Below, piece after piece: positions 1 to 11,049 of a DNA stretch of 11,049 bases. The notes beneath the pieces were generated by a model. It saw nothing but the letters and a program-made list of their open reading frames with translations. It was not told where the DNA came from and ran no database searches. The stretch is from the NCBI GenBank assembly GCA_035273665.1, contig DATEOW010000086.1, forward strand, positions 1 through 11,049, given 5' to 3'. How positions within the stretch are numbered: the first letter of the stretch is position 1; every line of letters starts with the position of its first letter. Made by a program: the position numbers and the translations under genes. The stretch comes from DATEEW01 sp035273665 (GTDB lineage Bacteria; Pseudomonadota; Gammaproteobacteria; Burkholderiales; SG8-39).

Positions 1-4731
<4,731 letters not shown>

Positions 4732-5545
4732 ATGTAGAAACCTCCGCGGCCATCGAGCGGCTCGAAACGGATCTGCTCATGGAGGCATTGTCGCGCGCCT
4801 ATGGTCTGGATATGCGCCGTTACGCGCGCCCGGCTTTCGAGGCCTGGGCGACGAGTGCGGCGCAGGCGGCCGGGGCGGAAAATGTTTCCGCGCTCATCGA
4901 ACGGATGCTGCATGACCGTGAGTTTGGCAGCGCCGCGTTGGGCAGCCTTTATTACAGCGATGTGCAGCTCTTCGATAATCCGAGCTATTGGCAGGCGGTG
5001 CGAACGAGCGTTCTGCCCTGGCTGCGAACCTCGCCCTTCATCAGCATTTGGATGCCGGATTGCGGCCACGGTGCCGGGGTCTATAGTCTGGCCATTCTGC
5101 TCGAAGATGCCGGTTTATACGAACGCACGCGTATCTATGCGACCGATTCGGACAGCGGGCACATTGCTCGCGCAGCGCAAGGGATTGTGGCGCAGGCGGT
5201 ACTCAATTCGGCACATCGAACCTATCAGCAGATTGGCGGCATACGAGCGCTCGATAGCTTCTTTGTCGCCGAGGGCCCCAATGCACGTTTGCATCCGCGA
5301 CTGTGGGCCAACATTGTCTGGTCGCAGTTCGATCTCGCGCAAGGTGAAAGTTTCAACGAGTTTCATTTTATCGACGGCCGCCTTTTGCCGAACACGAAGC
5401 AAGTGCCACGCAATACGCTCAAGGTGTTAACTTCGAGTATGCCGGTGTCGGGATTGCTCGCGTTGAACCCGGAGCAAAGCGCAGAGCTGCTTCGCTTCAG
5501 CCGTAATTACAAGGAATGGGGTCATGGTTTACATCAACGCATTGC

Positions 5546-7729
5546 ATGAAAAACGATCGGCTACACATGACCTCTAGATACGGTAGCCCGACGAGGGGCG
5601 TTGCAACGTCCCTCGACGATAACGCCGGCGTGCTTAGCGGCGCGGAACCGCCACGTGTATTGGTCGTGGACGATAACTCGGCCAACCTCGCCGTCTTTCA
5701 GGCCATTCTGACCGACAGTAGTTTCGACCTAGTGTGTGCGCAGTCAGGTGTTGAGGCGATGCGCCATCTGTTGAACTCGGAGTTTGCGGCGATTCTGCTC
5801 GACATGAACATGCCGACCATGGACGGCCTGCAAACCGCCCAACTCATCCGTGAACGCGAGCGGTCGCGTGACGTGCCGATCATTTTCATTTCGGCTTATC
5901 AACCCGATCAGAAGCAGGTCTTGGCGGGTTATGCCAGTGGAGCGGTCGATTACCTCGTAAAGCCGGTTTCTCCTGAGATTCTCAAATCGAAAGTAAGGAT
6001 TTTCGTCGACCTGTTTCGCAAGACACGTCAAATCGAATGGCAAGCGAAACAACTGCGCGGAACCAATGCGCGTCTGCAGCGCGAAGTCACCCAGCGCGAG
6101 GAAGCGCAACGCGACGCAGCCTTCGAACGAGAAGAACGCCAGCGCGTGACGCTCGCGAGCATTGCCGACGCGGTATTGACCACAGACGGGAAAGGTCTGC
6201 TGACATCGCTTAATCCTGCGGCGGAATCGCTTACGGGTTGGCTAAGCCCGGAGGCGAAAGGACATCCGCTTGTCGAGGTGCTGAAGATCGCCGGGGATGG
6301 AGAAGAAGGTTCTGTCGACGAATGCTTGCGTGGTGCATTGAGCAGCGGGGCGGTGGTGCAAGGGAAAAGATCGCGCTCGCTGCAATCCCCGGATGGTGAG
6401 CGCTTCGTCGATTTTTCCGTATCGCCGGTGCATGATCGGGTTGGCCAGATCGTCGGCGCCGTACTCATCCTCCGCGATATGACCGCGCGGCACCAGATGG
6501 AGATGGAGCGCCAACGCGCGTTCCAGCTGGAACAGGAAGCACGGCAGGCGGCCGAATACGCGAGTCGCTCCCGAGACGAATTCCTGGCCGTAATCTCCCA
6601 CGAACTACGCACGCCGCTCAATGCAATCGTGGGTTGGACGCATATCCTGCGCACCAATGCTGCGAAGCAGGAGTACACGTCGCAGGCCGTCGATGCCATT
6701 CACCGCAGTGCGATGGCACAGAAAAAACTCATTGAAGACCTGCTCGACATGTCTCGCATCATCAATGGCAAGATTTCACTGCAAAAACAGATGATCGATC
6801 TTTCGTCGGTCATTGCCGCTGCGGTCGACACGCTGCGTCCGAATGCCGAAGAGAAGAACGTCCGCGTGGAATGCGACCTCAACAGCATTGCCTGTGAGGC
6901 GATGGCGGATCGGCAGCGCTTGCAACAGGTGATCTGGAACGTGCTATCCAATGCCATCAAGTTCACGCCCGATGGCGGCTCGGTGAAAGTGAAGCTGGAA
7001 CAGGCAGGCGAACAGGCTCGCATTTCGATTACCGACACCGGTCAGGGAATTGCGCCGGAGTTTCTCCCCCATGTATTCGAAGCTTTTCGCCAAGCGGACT
7101 CCACCATTACGCGGCGTCAAGGCGGGCTGGGCCTCGGGCTCGCCATTTCTCGCCAGTTGATGGGCGCACACGATGGAGAAATCACTGCACGCAGCGCCGG
7201 CCAGAACTGCGGGACGATCGTGACCATCAGCCTGCCCGCGCATGCGCGCGATCATCGGCGCCATGACCTGGTGGAGGCGGAAAATCACGTTGGCGATCGA
7301 CGCGGCGAACGCAACCCGGCAGAGCAGAATCTTTCCGGCGTTCGCATTTTGGTGGTCGATGACGATCTCAACACGCTGAGCCTTCTGGGCATTACGCTGC
7401 GCGAAAAAGGCGCGATCGTACGTCCGGTCTCCAGCGCGGCCGAAGCAATGCGCATTCTGCAGGAATGGATGCCTCAGGTCGTGCTCTCGGATATCTCCAT
7501 GCCGGACGAAGACGGGTATACGCTCATTCGCCGCATCCGTGAGTTGCCGGCCTGTAGCAGCCGAGACTTAGCCGCTTTCGCATTGACCGCAATGGCCGGC
7601 GAGGACGACAAAGAGCGTGCGATGAACGCAGGATTCGATGCGCACATCGCCAAACCCTTCGATCTGGACTTGTTGGCCAAATCGATCAATAACCTTCTGA
7701 GCACCAAAGCCGCCGCCGGCAGCATTTAA
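5546..7729 (+). CDS. Hybrid histidine kinase REC-PAS-HisKA-HATPase_c-REC
   Basis: Cytoplasmic hybrid kinase of 727 aa with no transmembrane segment visible. The first receiver (about residues 36-150) has acceptor D86 in LLDMNMP and K139 in VKPV. A short coiled coil follows. A PAS domain lies at about 205-320 (SIADAVLTTDGKGLLTSLN ... ILRDMTARH). HisKA has H352 in ISHELRTPLN. HATPase_c has N469 (VLSNAIKF), DTGQGIAP and GGLGLGLAIS. The second receiver has D649 in LSDISMP and K703 in AKPF. The leading receiver can take phosphate from another kinase, so this protein probably acts in relay with the HAMP kinase two genes upstream. The ATG at 5546 overlaps the previous stop as ATGA, so I prefer it to the in-frame ATG at 5516, which sits deeper inside the CheR-like gene. 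No strong Shine-Dalgarno sequence is seen, so translation is probably coupled. Confidence 0.95.
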   Translation: MKNDRLHMTSRYGSPTRGVATSLDDNAGVLSGAEPPRVLVVDDNSANLAVFQAILTDSSFDLVCAQSGVEAMRHLLNSEFAAILLDMNMPTMDGLQTAQLIRERERSRDVPIIFISAYQPDQKQVLAGYASGAVDYLVKPVSPEILKSKVRIFVDLFRKTRQIEWQAKQLRGTNARLQREVTQREEAQRDAAFEREERQRVTLASIADAVLTTDGKGLLTSLNPAAESLTGWLSPEAKGHPLVEVLKIAGDGEEGSVDECLRGALSSGAVVQGKRSRSLQSPDGERFVDFSVSPVHDRVGQIVGAVLILRDMTARHQMEMERQRAFQLEQEARQAAEYASRSRDEFLAVISHELRTPLNAIVGWTHILRTNAAKQEYTSQAVDAIHRSAMAQKKLIEDLLDMSRIINGKISLQKQMIDLSSVIAAAVDTLRPNAEEKNVRVECDLNSIACEAMADRQRLQQVIWNVLSNAIKFTPDGGSVKVKLEQAGEQARISITDTGQGIAPEFLPHVFEAFRQADSTITRRQGGLGLGLAISRQLMGAHDGEITARSAGQNCGTIVTISLPAHARDHRRHDLVEAENHVGDRRGERNPAEQNLSGVRILVVDDDLNTLSLLGITLREKGAIVRPVSSAAEAMRILQEWMPQVVLSDISMPDEDGYTLIRRIRELPACSSRDLAAFALTAMAGEDDKERAMNAGFDAHIAKPFDLDLLAKSINNLLSTKAAAGSI

Positions 7730-7815
7730 AAGGCGGGTTTCTCATTTACGCGCTTTCATCTTCTTTAAAATCGCTTATCCGACGGCACATCAGTTCGGTC
7801 GTCGATCTTGAGGCA

Positions 7816-8124
7816 TTGCTTTTGGTCTCCAGCGCTCCTCAGCGCAATTGGCGGGCCAAAGACCTCGTGCAAGCGCTGTATATCAGCGAAGCAGCAGCCG
7901 TTCAGCAATTCGAAAAACTCATCGCAGGTGCTTTCCTCCAGCAGCAAGCGGATGGGGCTTTCCGCTATGTGCCAGACGAGAAAACCGCGGAAACTGTCGC
8001 TGAGCTTGCTGCGGTCTATGAGCAATGGCGGGTCCGCATCATCGAGTACATTTATTCCAGGCCTTCTGAAAGCGTTTACGGTTTCGCGCGCGCTTTCAAG
8101 CTCAAGGGAGACGAAGACGAATGA
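7816..8124 (+). CDS. Small winged-helix-like protein, start uncertain
   Basis: Protein of about 102 aa from TTG at 7816. Its pattern suggests a winged helix: a helix ending WRAKDLVQALY, a recognition-like helix SEAAAVQQFEKLIAGAF, a short wing (QQQADGAFRYV), a long amphipathic helix (ETVAELAAVYEQWRVRIIEYI) and an acidic tail KGDEDE. It may bind DNA or a partner protein; no target is visible. The frame stays open upstream to 7693 and reads IRRHISSVVDLEALLLV just before and across the TTG. That looks like the missing first helix, so the natural start may be upstream, but there is no ATG, GTG or TTG there. ATT at 7744 (after AAGGCGGG) and ATC at 7777 are possible. TTG at 7822 has GAGG eight bases upstream. 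The stop overlaps the next ATG as ATGA, so the gene is coupled to two small membrane proteins. Confidence 0.75.
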   Translation: MLLVSSAPQRNWRAKDLVQALYISEAAAVQQFEKLIAGAFLQQQADGAFRYVPDEKTAETVAELAAVYEQWRVRIIEYIYSRPSESVYGFARAFKLKGDEDE

Positions 8125-8393
8125 ACTGGTTCGCCGAATTGACCTACGTGTTATGCACGCTTACTGCGTTGGCTTGCGCCGTCCTTCTCTTGCGCGCCTA
8201 TGGTCGAAGCAAGATGCGCCTCCTATTTTGGAGCGGCGTTTGCTTTGTTGCATTGACGGTAGAGAACATCATTCTCCTTATTGACATGACGGTCATCCCG
8301 GAAATCGATTTTTCGCCTTTTCGAAACCTCATCGCGCTTTTCGGCGTGGTTGCTTTGCTGATCGGCCTAATTTGGAATGCGAGGTCCGCATGA
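8121..8393 (+). CDS. Three-helix membrane protein, DUF5985-like (first of a pair)
   Basis: Small inner-membrane protein of 90 aa with three predicted membrane segments: about residues 5-26 (LTYVLCTLTALACAVLLL), 33-53 (LLFWSGVCFVALTVENIILL) and 66-87 (FRNLIALFGVVALLIGLIW). The first loop is basic (RAYGRSKMR), which suggests it faces the cytoplasm. The sequence resembles what I recall as the DUF5985 family, of unknown function. The start is well set: GGGAG lies 10 bases before the ATG, and the ATG overlaps the stop of the winged-helix gene as ATGA. The stop overlaps the next gene in the same way. The very tight coupling suggests the two membrane proteins act together, perhaps with the winged-helix protein. 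That functional link is inference. Confidence 0.85.
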   Translation: MNWFAELTYVLCTLTALACAVLLLRAYGRSKMRLLFWSGVCFVALTVENIILLIDMTVIPEIDFSPFRNLIALFGVVALLIGLIWNARSA

Positions 8394-8665
8394 TCAATTA
8401 TCTGCACGGCGCGATCACAGTGGCGTTTTTCATGGTCGGTTTGTTTTTCTTCCGTTTTTGGCGCGACACGCTCGATCGTCTATTTCTCTTGTTCGCCCTG
8501 TCTTTTTGGCTCCAGGCCGGGATACGTATTGCGCTGACCATCGTCGGCGGGGGAGAGGAGCGCGTGTTTCTCTACGCGCTACGCTTTGTCGCCTATAGCC
8601 TGATTTTGGCTGCGATCGTCATGAAAAATATGCAAGACGATAACGGCCGCCGTCCGCAAGAATAA
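8390..8665 (+). CDS. Three-helix membrane protein, DUF5985-like (second of a pair)
   Basis: Membrane protein of 91 aa with segments at about residues 4-23 (YLHGAITVAFFMVGLFFF), 30-52 (RLFLLFALSFWLQAGIRIAL) and 60-82 (LYALRFVAYSLILAAIVM), and a polar tail. The motif FFRFWRDTLDRLFLLFALSFW is typical of proteins I recall as DUF5985. Length and layout match the previous gene, so the two look like diverged paralogues that may form a heterodimer. I chose the ATG at 8390 because GAGG lies five bases upstream and the ATG overlaps the preceding stop as ATGA. The in-frame ATG at 8372 would add six hydrophilic residues. Function is unknown. This is the last gene of the left-hand run of plus-strand genes; the next gene follows a 120-base gap with its own regulatory signals. 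Confidence 0.88.
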   Translation: MINYLHGAITVAFFMVGLFFFRFWRDTLDRLFLLFALSFWLQAGIRIALTIVGGGEERVFLYALRFVAYSLILAAIVMKNMQDDNGRRPQE

Positions 8666-8675
8666 GTCGTCGCAA

Positions 8676-8691
8676 AGGCACGCCTGTTGCA
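8676..8691 (+). promoter_or_regulatory. Putative sigma-54 (RpoN) -24/-12 promoter for the BON-domain gene
   Basis: The intergenic sequence reads AGGCACG-CCTG-TTGCA. The published sigma-54 consensus is TGGCACG-N4-TTGCW, so only the first T differs. The invariant GG (8677-8678) and GC (8689-8690) have the required spacing. It starts 11 bases after the membrane-protein stop and points toward the BON gene. Transcription would begin near 8702, giving a leader of about 84 bases. I see no good -35/-10 pair for a housekeeping promoter here. An enhancer-binding site was not identified. Sequence match only. Confidence 0.6.
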
Positions 8692-8694
8692 CCC

Positions 8695-8738
8695 CTTACA
8701 TGATGTCTCCCTCGCGGTTTGCGCGTGGGACATGTAAG
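8695..8738 (+). promoter_or_regulatory. Inverted repeat / leader hairpin upstream of the BON-domain gene
   Basis: The outer arms are perfect 8-mers, CTTACATG (8695-8702) and CATGTAAG (8731-8738). The inner arms TCCC-T-CGCG (8708-8716) and CGCG-T-GGGA (8722-8730) enclose the loop GTTTG, with a 5-base bulge on the left. Alternatively ATGTC (8703-8707) pairs with GACAT (8729-8733), so a transcript starting near 8702 would still fold into a stable stem. No T-run follows, so it is not an obvious terminator. It could be an operator in DNA or a 5'-UTR structure affecting stability or translation. Confidence 0.55.
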
Positions 8739-8785
8739 TCTTTGGAAACACGCACTCGTGCATTCCAGTCAATAGGAGCAAAGCA

Positions 8786-10036
8786 ATGAATCAACGTTAT
8801 GGACAACATTCCAACCAAAACCAAAACGAGCAGGACGAAGGGCGTCTGTGGGGCCGGGACAGCGAGGATCAACAGTTCCGCAACCGTTATGCCGGAAATG
8901 AGCAAGGCGGATGGGGTAGTCCCCCGCAGCAAAGCCAGGGCTCGCATAGTTTCGGCGGTTCGTCGCCGGCCGGATATAGTTCTCAAAGCGGTTTCGGTCC
9001 TCAGCAGGGCGGATCGTCGCAGCGCAATCCGCAAAGCCAAAGTTATTCACCCTATGGCGGTCAACAAGGCGGGCAGAGTTCGGGCGGCCAAGGCGGTTAT
9101 TACGGCGGTCAGAATCAGGGCTTTGGCGGACAGGGCGCTCAATCGGATCAACGCGGCGGTGGCTTCTACAGCCAAGGCCAATCGCCCAATCCGGGGTCCC
9201 ATAGTTACGGCGGCCAGTATGGCTCCCCCTATGGCAGCAACTACGGGTTCCAATCGGGTGGTTACGGTACGCAAGCCTTCGGGTCCCAAGGTTCCGGCTC
9301 GCAGGCGAACTATGGCGCTTTCGGCGCTCAGGGTTATGGCGGCGAAGGCGGTAGCGGCGCGCAAGGCTATGGCGCGCAGGGCGCCTATGGTCGTTATGGT
9401 TCGCAAGGTGATTACGGCGTGCCGGGCGGCTATGGCGGCGGACGTAACTATCGGCAAGGGAATTTCGGCGCATCCAATGCCCCAAGCGAGTCGATGTTGC
9501 AGCAAGGAAGTCGCGCTCCCTTCAGCGATCAGATCGCCTATGGACACACATGGCACGGTCTCGATGAGCACGGGGGTCGCGGTGGCTATCAACAACAGAA
9601 CCGTGGCGAGCGCCGTGGGCCTAAGAGCTATCAGCGTTCGGATGAACGCCTGAAGGAAGACATCTACGAACGCCTATGCCATCAGTGGGAATACGATGCG
9701 ACGGAAGTGAACGTGGAGGTCAGCGAAGGTAAGGTTGTCCTTAGCGGGACGGTCCCGGATCGCCGTACGCGTCACGCCATCGAGAATCTCGTGGACGATG
9801 CGCACGGCGTAAAAGACATCGAGAACAACCTGCGTGTGGAGTCGATGTCTCGTGGTCATGGTGCCCAATACAGCGGACAATCCAGCGGACAGTCCAGTGG
9901 GCAATCGTCGGGATCGTCCTCGGTCACTGCCGCCCAATCGGGGCAGAGCTCCACATCCGGCGCCACGCAGGGCGCAAGCGCCAGTTCGAGCAATCCTGCA
10001 TTGAGCGCAAGCACAATCGGGAAGAACAAGGAATAA
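8786..10036 (+). CDS. BON-domain protein with long Gly/Gln/Ser/Tyr-rich N-terminus
   Basis: Protein of 416 aa. Residues 1-40 are polar (MNQRYGQHSNQNQNEQDEG). About 40-235 is low-complexity, built from GYG, YGGQ, SQG and GAQG pieces. A linker follows with basic GERRGPKSYQR. A BON domain spans about 285-350 (SDERLKEDIYERL ... VEVSEGKVVLSGTVPDRR ... AIENLVDDAHGVKDIENNLRV). The tail is Ser/Gly/Gln/Ala-rich. BON domains, as in OsmY, are linked to envelope and osmotic stress and bind membranes or ligands. OsmY-type proteins are exported, but here no signal peptide or membrane helix is visible, so a cytoplasmic place is likely. The start is firm: AGGAG at 8774-8778 lies seven bases before the ATG. 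A putative sigma-54 promoter and a hairpin lie upstream, and a strong terminator follows. The exact role is unknown; a stress or storage-type structural protein is possible. Confidence 0.92.
   Translation: MNQRYGQHSNQNQNEQDEGRLWGRDSEDQQFRNRYAGNEQGGWGSPPQQSQGSHSFGGSSPAGYSSQSGFGPQQGGSSQRNPQSQSYSPYGGQQGGQSSGGQGGYYGGQNQGFGGQGAQSDQRGGGFYSQGQSPNPGSHSYGGQYGSPYGSNYGFQSGGYGTQAFGSQGSGSQANYGAFGAQGYGGEGGSGAQGYGAQGAYGRYGSQGDYGVPGGYGGGRNYRQGNFGASNAPSESMLQQGSRAPFSDQIAYGHTWHGLDEHGGRGGYQQQNRGERRGPKSYQRSDERLKEDIYERLCHQWEYDATEVNVEVSEGKVVLSGTVPDRRTRHAIENLVDDAHGVKDIENNLRVESMSRGHGAQYSGQSSGQSSGQSSGSSSVTAAQSGQSSTSGATQGASASSSNPALSASTIGKNKE
8903..9490 (+). repeat. Low-complexity coding repeat (GYG/GGQ/SQG-rich)
   Basis: Imperfect short repeats such as GGCGGTCA, TATGGCG and GCGCAAGGC run through the N-terminal half of the BON gene. 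They encode tyrosines spaced by Gly, Ser and Gln with very few hydrophobic or charged residues. The protein reading is a disordered, prion-like region. Opposite-strand open frames here are by-products of this biased composition. Confidence 0.85.
9872..9907 (+). repeat. Three 12-bp tandem units encoding SGQS
   Basis: Units at 9872, 9884 and 9896 each encode Ser-Gly-Gln-Ser with mostly synonymous differences. They are followed by a partial fourth unit (tcgggatcg). They lie in the disordered tail after the BON domain and could expand or contract by slippage in frame. Confidence 0.8.
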
Positions 10037-10055
10037 AGATTGAGTGCTTCGCGCA

Positions 10056-10086
10056 ATAAAAAGCCGGCCTCGCGCCGGCTTTTTAT
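10056..10086. terminator. Bidirectional rho-independent terminator between convergent genes
   Basis: ATAAAAAGCCGGC (10056-10068), loop CTCGC, GCCGGCTTTTTAT (10074-10086): a perfect 13-bp inverted repeat with a GC core flanked by A and T runs, so it gives a U-tract on either strand. It lies 20 bases after the BON stop. It also contains the stop codon of the minus-strand kinase (TAA, 10085-10083). Confidence 0.93.
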
Positions 10087-11049
10087 TTGGCTTTCGCTCG
10101 TTTGAGGGAGAAGTAGAAGGTGGCGCCTTCGTTGAGTTGTCCTTCCGCCCAAACTCTTCCACCATGGCGTTGAATAATTCGCTGAACATTGGCGAGGCCA
10201 ATGCCGGTGCCTTCGAACTCTGCGTCGGTATGGAGCCGTTGGCAGATACCGAAGAGCTTATGCACGAAGCGCATATCGAAGCCGGCGCCATTGTCGCGTA
10301 TGAAGACCACCACCTCGTCGGGGCGCGCGGGCTCACTGGTACTTCCGATATGGATATGTGCCACGTCGCGCTTGCTGGTGTACTTCAGCGCGTTGTGAAT
10401 GAGATTGCTCACTGCCTCACGCAATAGGCCTGCGTCAGCATGCACGGTCGGCAGCGGCTCGATCACCCACTCGATTTGCCGCTCCTGCATTTCGGGGGCA
10501 AGTTGTTCCCGGACTTCGTCAATCAGGGCCCCAAGTTTCAGAGGCGCTTGGCGCAGTTCGGTACGCCCGGAATGGGTCAAGGTCAGCAATCCTTCAACGA
10601 TCGCCGTCATACGTTTCACCGCACCGGTGATCCGTTCCAATTGTCGTGTGGCCTCCGCGTTGAGCGGCGCTGCACTGTCTTTGAGCATTTCCGCGAAGCC
10701 GGTGATGTGCCGCAGAGGCGCCCGGAGATCATGAGAGACCGAATAAGAAAAGGCTTCGAGTTCGCGGTTCGCTTCGCTCAACTCTGCGGTGCGCGCCTGC
10801 ACGCGTTCTTCCAACTCGGCATTCATGCGCCTAACGGCATTTTCCGATTGCTTGCGTTCGCTGATATCGCGAATGGCCATCAAACGCAGCTTTCGCGAGC
10901 CGGCCCACACGTTACGCGTCCGTGCCTCGGCATAGAAACGACTGCCGTCCTTGCGCAGCAATAGGTGTTCGCCGATCGTTTCCTGCCCGCTTTCGAAAGC
11001 CGCCGCGACTTGCGCGCGCGACTCGGGTGCAATGAAATTCGTGCAGTGC
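10083..11049 (-). CDS. PAS-containing phytochrome-type histidine kinase (5' partial)
   Basis: The gene runs off the right edge; the frame is open to the last base, so its start is not in view. The visible part begins inside a PAS domain (HCTNFIAPESRAQ ... LLLRKDGSRFYAEART ... AIRDISERKQSE). A coiled coil follows (MNAELEERVQARTAELSEAN). HisKA has its acceptor His at 10733-10731 in YSVSHDLRAPLRHI. HATPase_c has NLIHNALKY (second Asn at 10394-10392), DNGAGFDM and GTGIGLANVQRII. There is no receiver, so the phosphate must go to a separate regulator, which is not seen here. The HisKA and LFG-x-QRLH types are those of bacteriophytochrome-like kinases. The F-box reads LFGICQRLH where Phe is usual before Gln. 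A TTG at 10961 is internal (LLLRKDG) and not a start. It converges on the BON gene and shares its terminator. Confidence 0.93.
   Translation of the reverse strand, partial: HCTNFIAPESRAQVAAAFESGQETIGEHLLLRKDGSRFYAEARTRNVWAGSRKLRLMAIRDISERKQSENAVRRMNAELEERVQARTAELSEANRELEAFSYSVSHDLRAPLRHITGFAEMLKDSAAPLNAEATRQLERITGAVKRMTAIVEGLLTLTHSGRTELRQAPLKLGALIDEVREQLAPEMQERQIEWVIEPLPTVHADAGLLREAVSNLIHNALKYTSKRDVAHIHIGSTSEPARPDEVVVFIRDNGAGFDMRFVHKLFGICQRLHTDAEFEGTGIGLANVQRIIQRHGGRVWAEGQLNEGATFYFSLKRAKAK

Noticed and set aside
7808..8284. Plus-strand 158-aa frame overlapping the winged-helix and first membrane gene
   Set aside because: It runs across two well-supported coupled genes in another frame; its composition (Ser/Arg/Leu-rich) is that of a shadow.
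8695..8750. The leader hairpin as a terminator for the membrane-protein genes
   Set aside because: No T-run follows the stem (it reads GTCTTTGG), so intrinsic termination is not supported.
8750..8760. Small palindrome GCAC-TC-GTGC in the BON leader
   Set aside because: Only 4-bp arms; too short to call an operator or a structure on its own.
8769..9595. Long minus-strand open frames opposite the BON gene
   Set aside because: His/Arg/Asn-rich or Ala/Ile-rich translations of the biased low-complexity sequence; the BON gene has a clear ribosome site and domain on the plus strand.
10044..10427. Plus-strand 127-aa frame after the BON gene
   Set aside because: It crosses the terminator and lies antisense to the HATPase_c domain of the minus-strand kinase.

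Overview
This window looks like a Proteobacterial chromosome segment. It has moderately high GC, tightly packed genes with 4-base stop/start overlaps, and large PAS/GAF/HAMP hybrid kinases. My best guess is a beta- or gammaproteobacterium (Xanthomonadales- or Burkholderiales-like), inferred from family resemblance only. I see no mobile elements, tRNA, rRNA or CRISPR.

Left region (1-7729, + strand): a three-gene signalling operon. It opens with the 3' part of a very large hybrid histidine kinase (at least 1576 aa): seven 92-residue HAMP repeat units, a GAF domain, a coiled coil, HisKA, HATPase_c and three receiver domains. The next gene is a CheR-like protein whose SAM-binding and methyltransferase motifs look eroded. 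The third is a second hybrid kinase (REC-PAS-HisKA-HATPase_c-REC) that starts on an ATGA overlap. Together they carry two kinase cores and five receiver domains, which suggests a multi-step phosphorelay. No CheB and no DNA-binding output regulator is present.

Middle region (about 7744-8665, + strand): a compact cassette of a small winged-helix-like protein followed by two related three-helix membrane proteins (DUF5985-like). The two junctions are ATGA overlaps. The winged-helix frame has no ATG, GTG or TTG where its first helix should begin.

Right region (8666-11049): a 120-bp intergenic gap holds a near-consensus sigma-54 (-24/-12) promoter and a GC-rich hairpin. They lie upstream of a cytoplasmic-looking BON-domain protein with a long Gly/Gln/Ser/Tyr-rich low-complexity N-terminus. 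That gene ends at a strong bidirectional terminator. The stem of this terminator contains the stop codon of the converging minus-strand gene, a phytochrome-type PAS-HisKA-HATPase_c kinase cut by the window end.

The most unusual points are the putative sigma-54 control and leader hairpin of the FUS-like low-complexity BON protein, the eroded CheR beside a HAMP-array kinase resembling fungal group III (Nik1/Os-1) kinases, and the missing start codon of the winged-helix gene.
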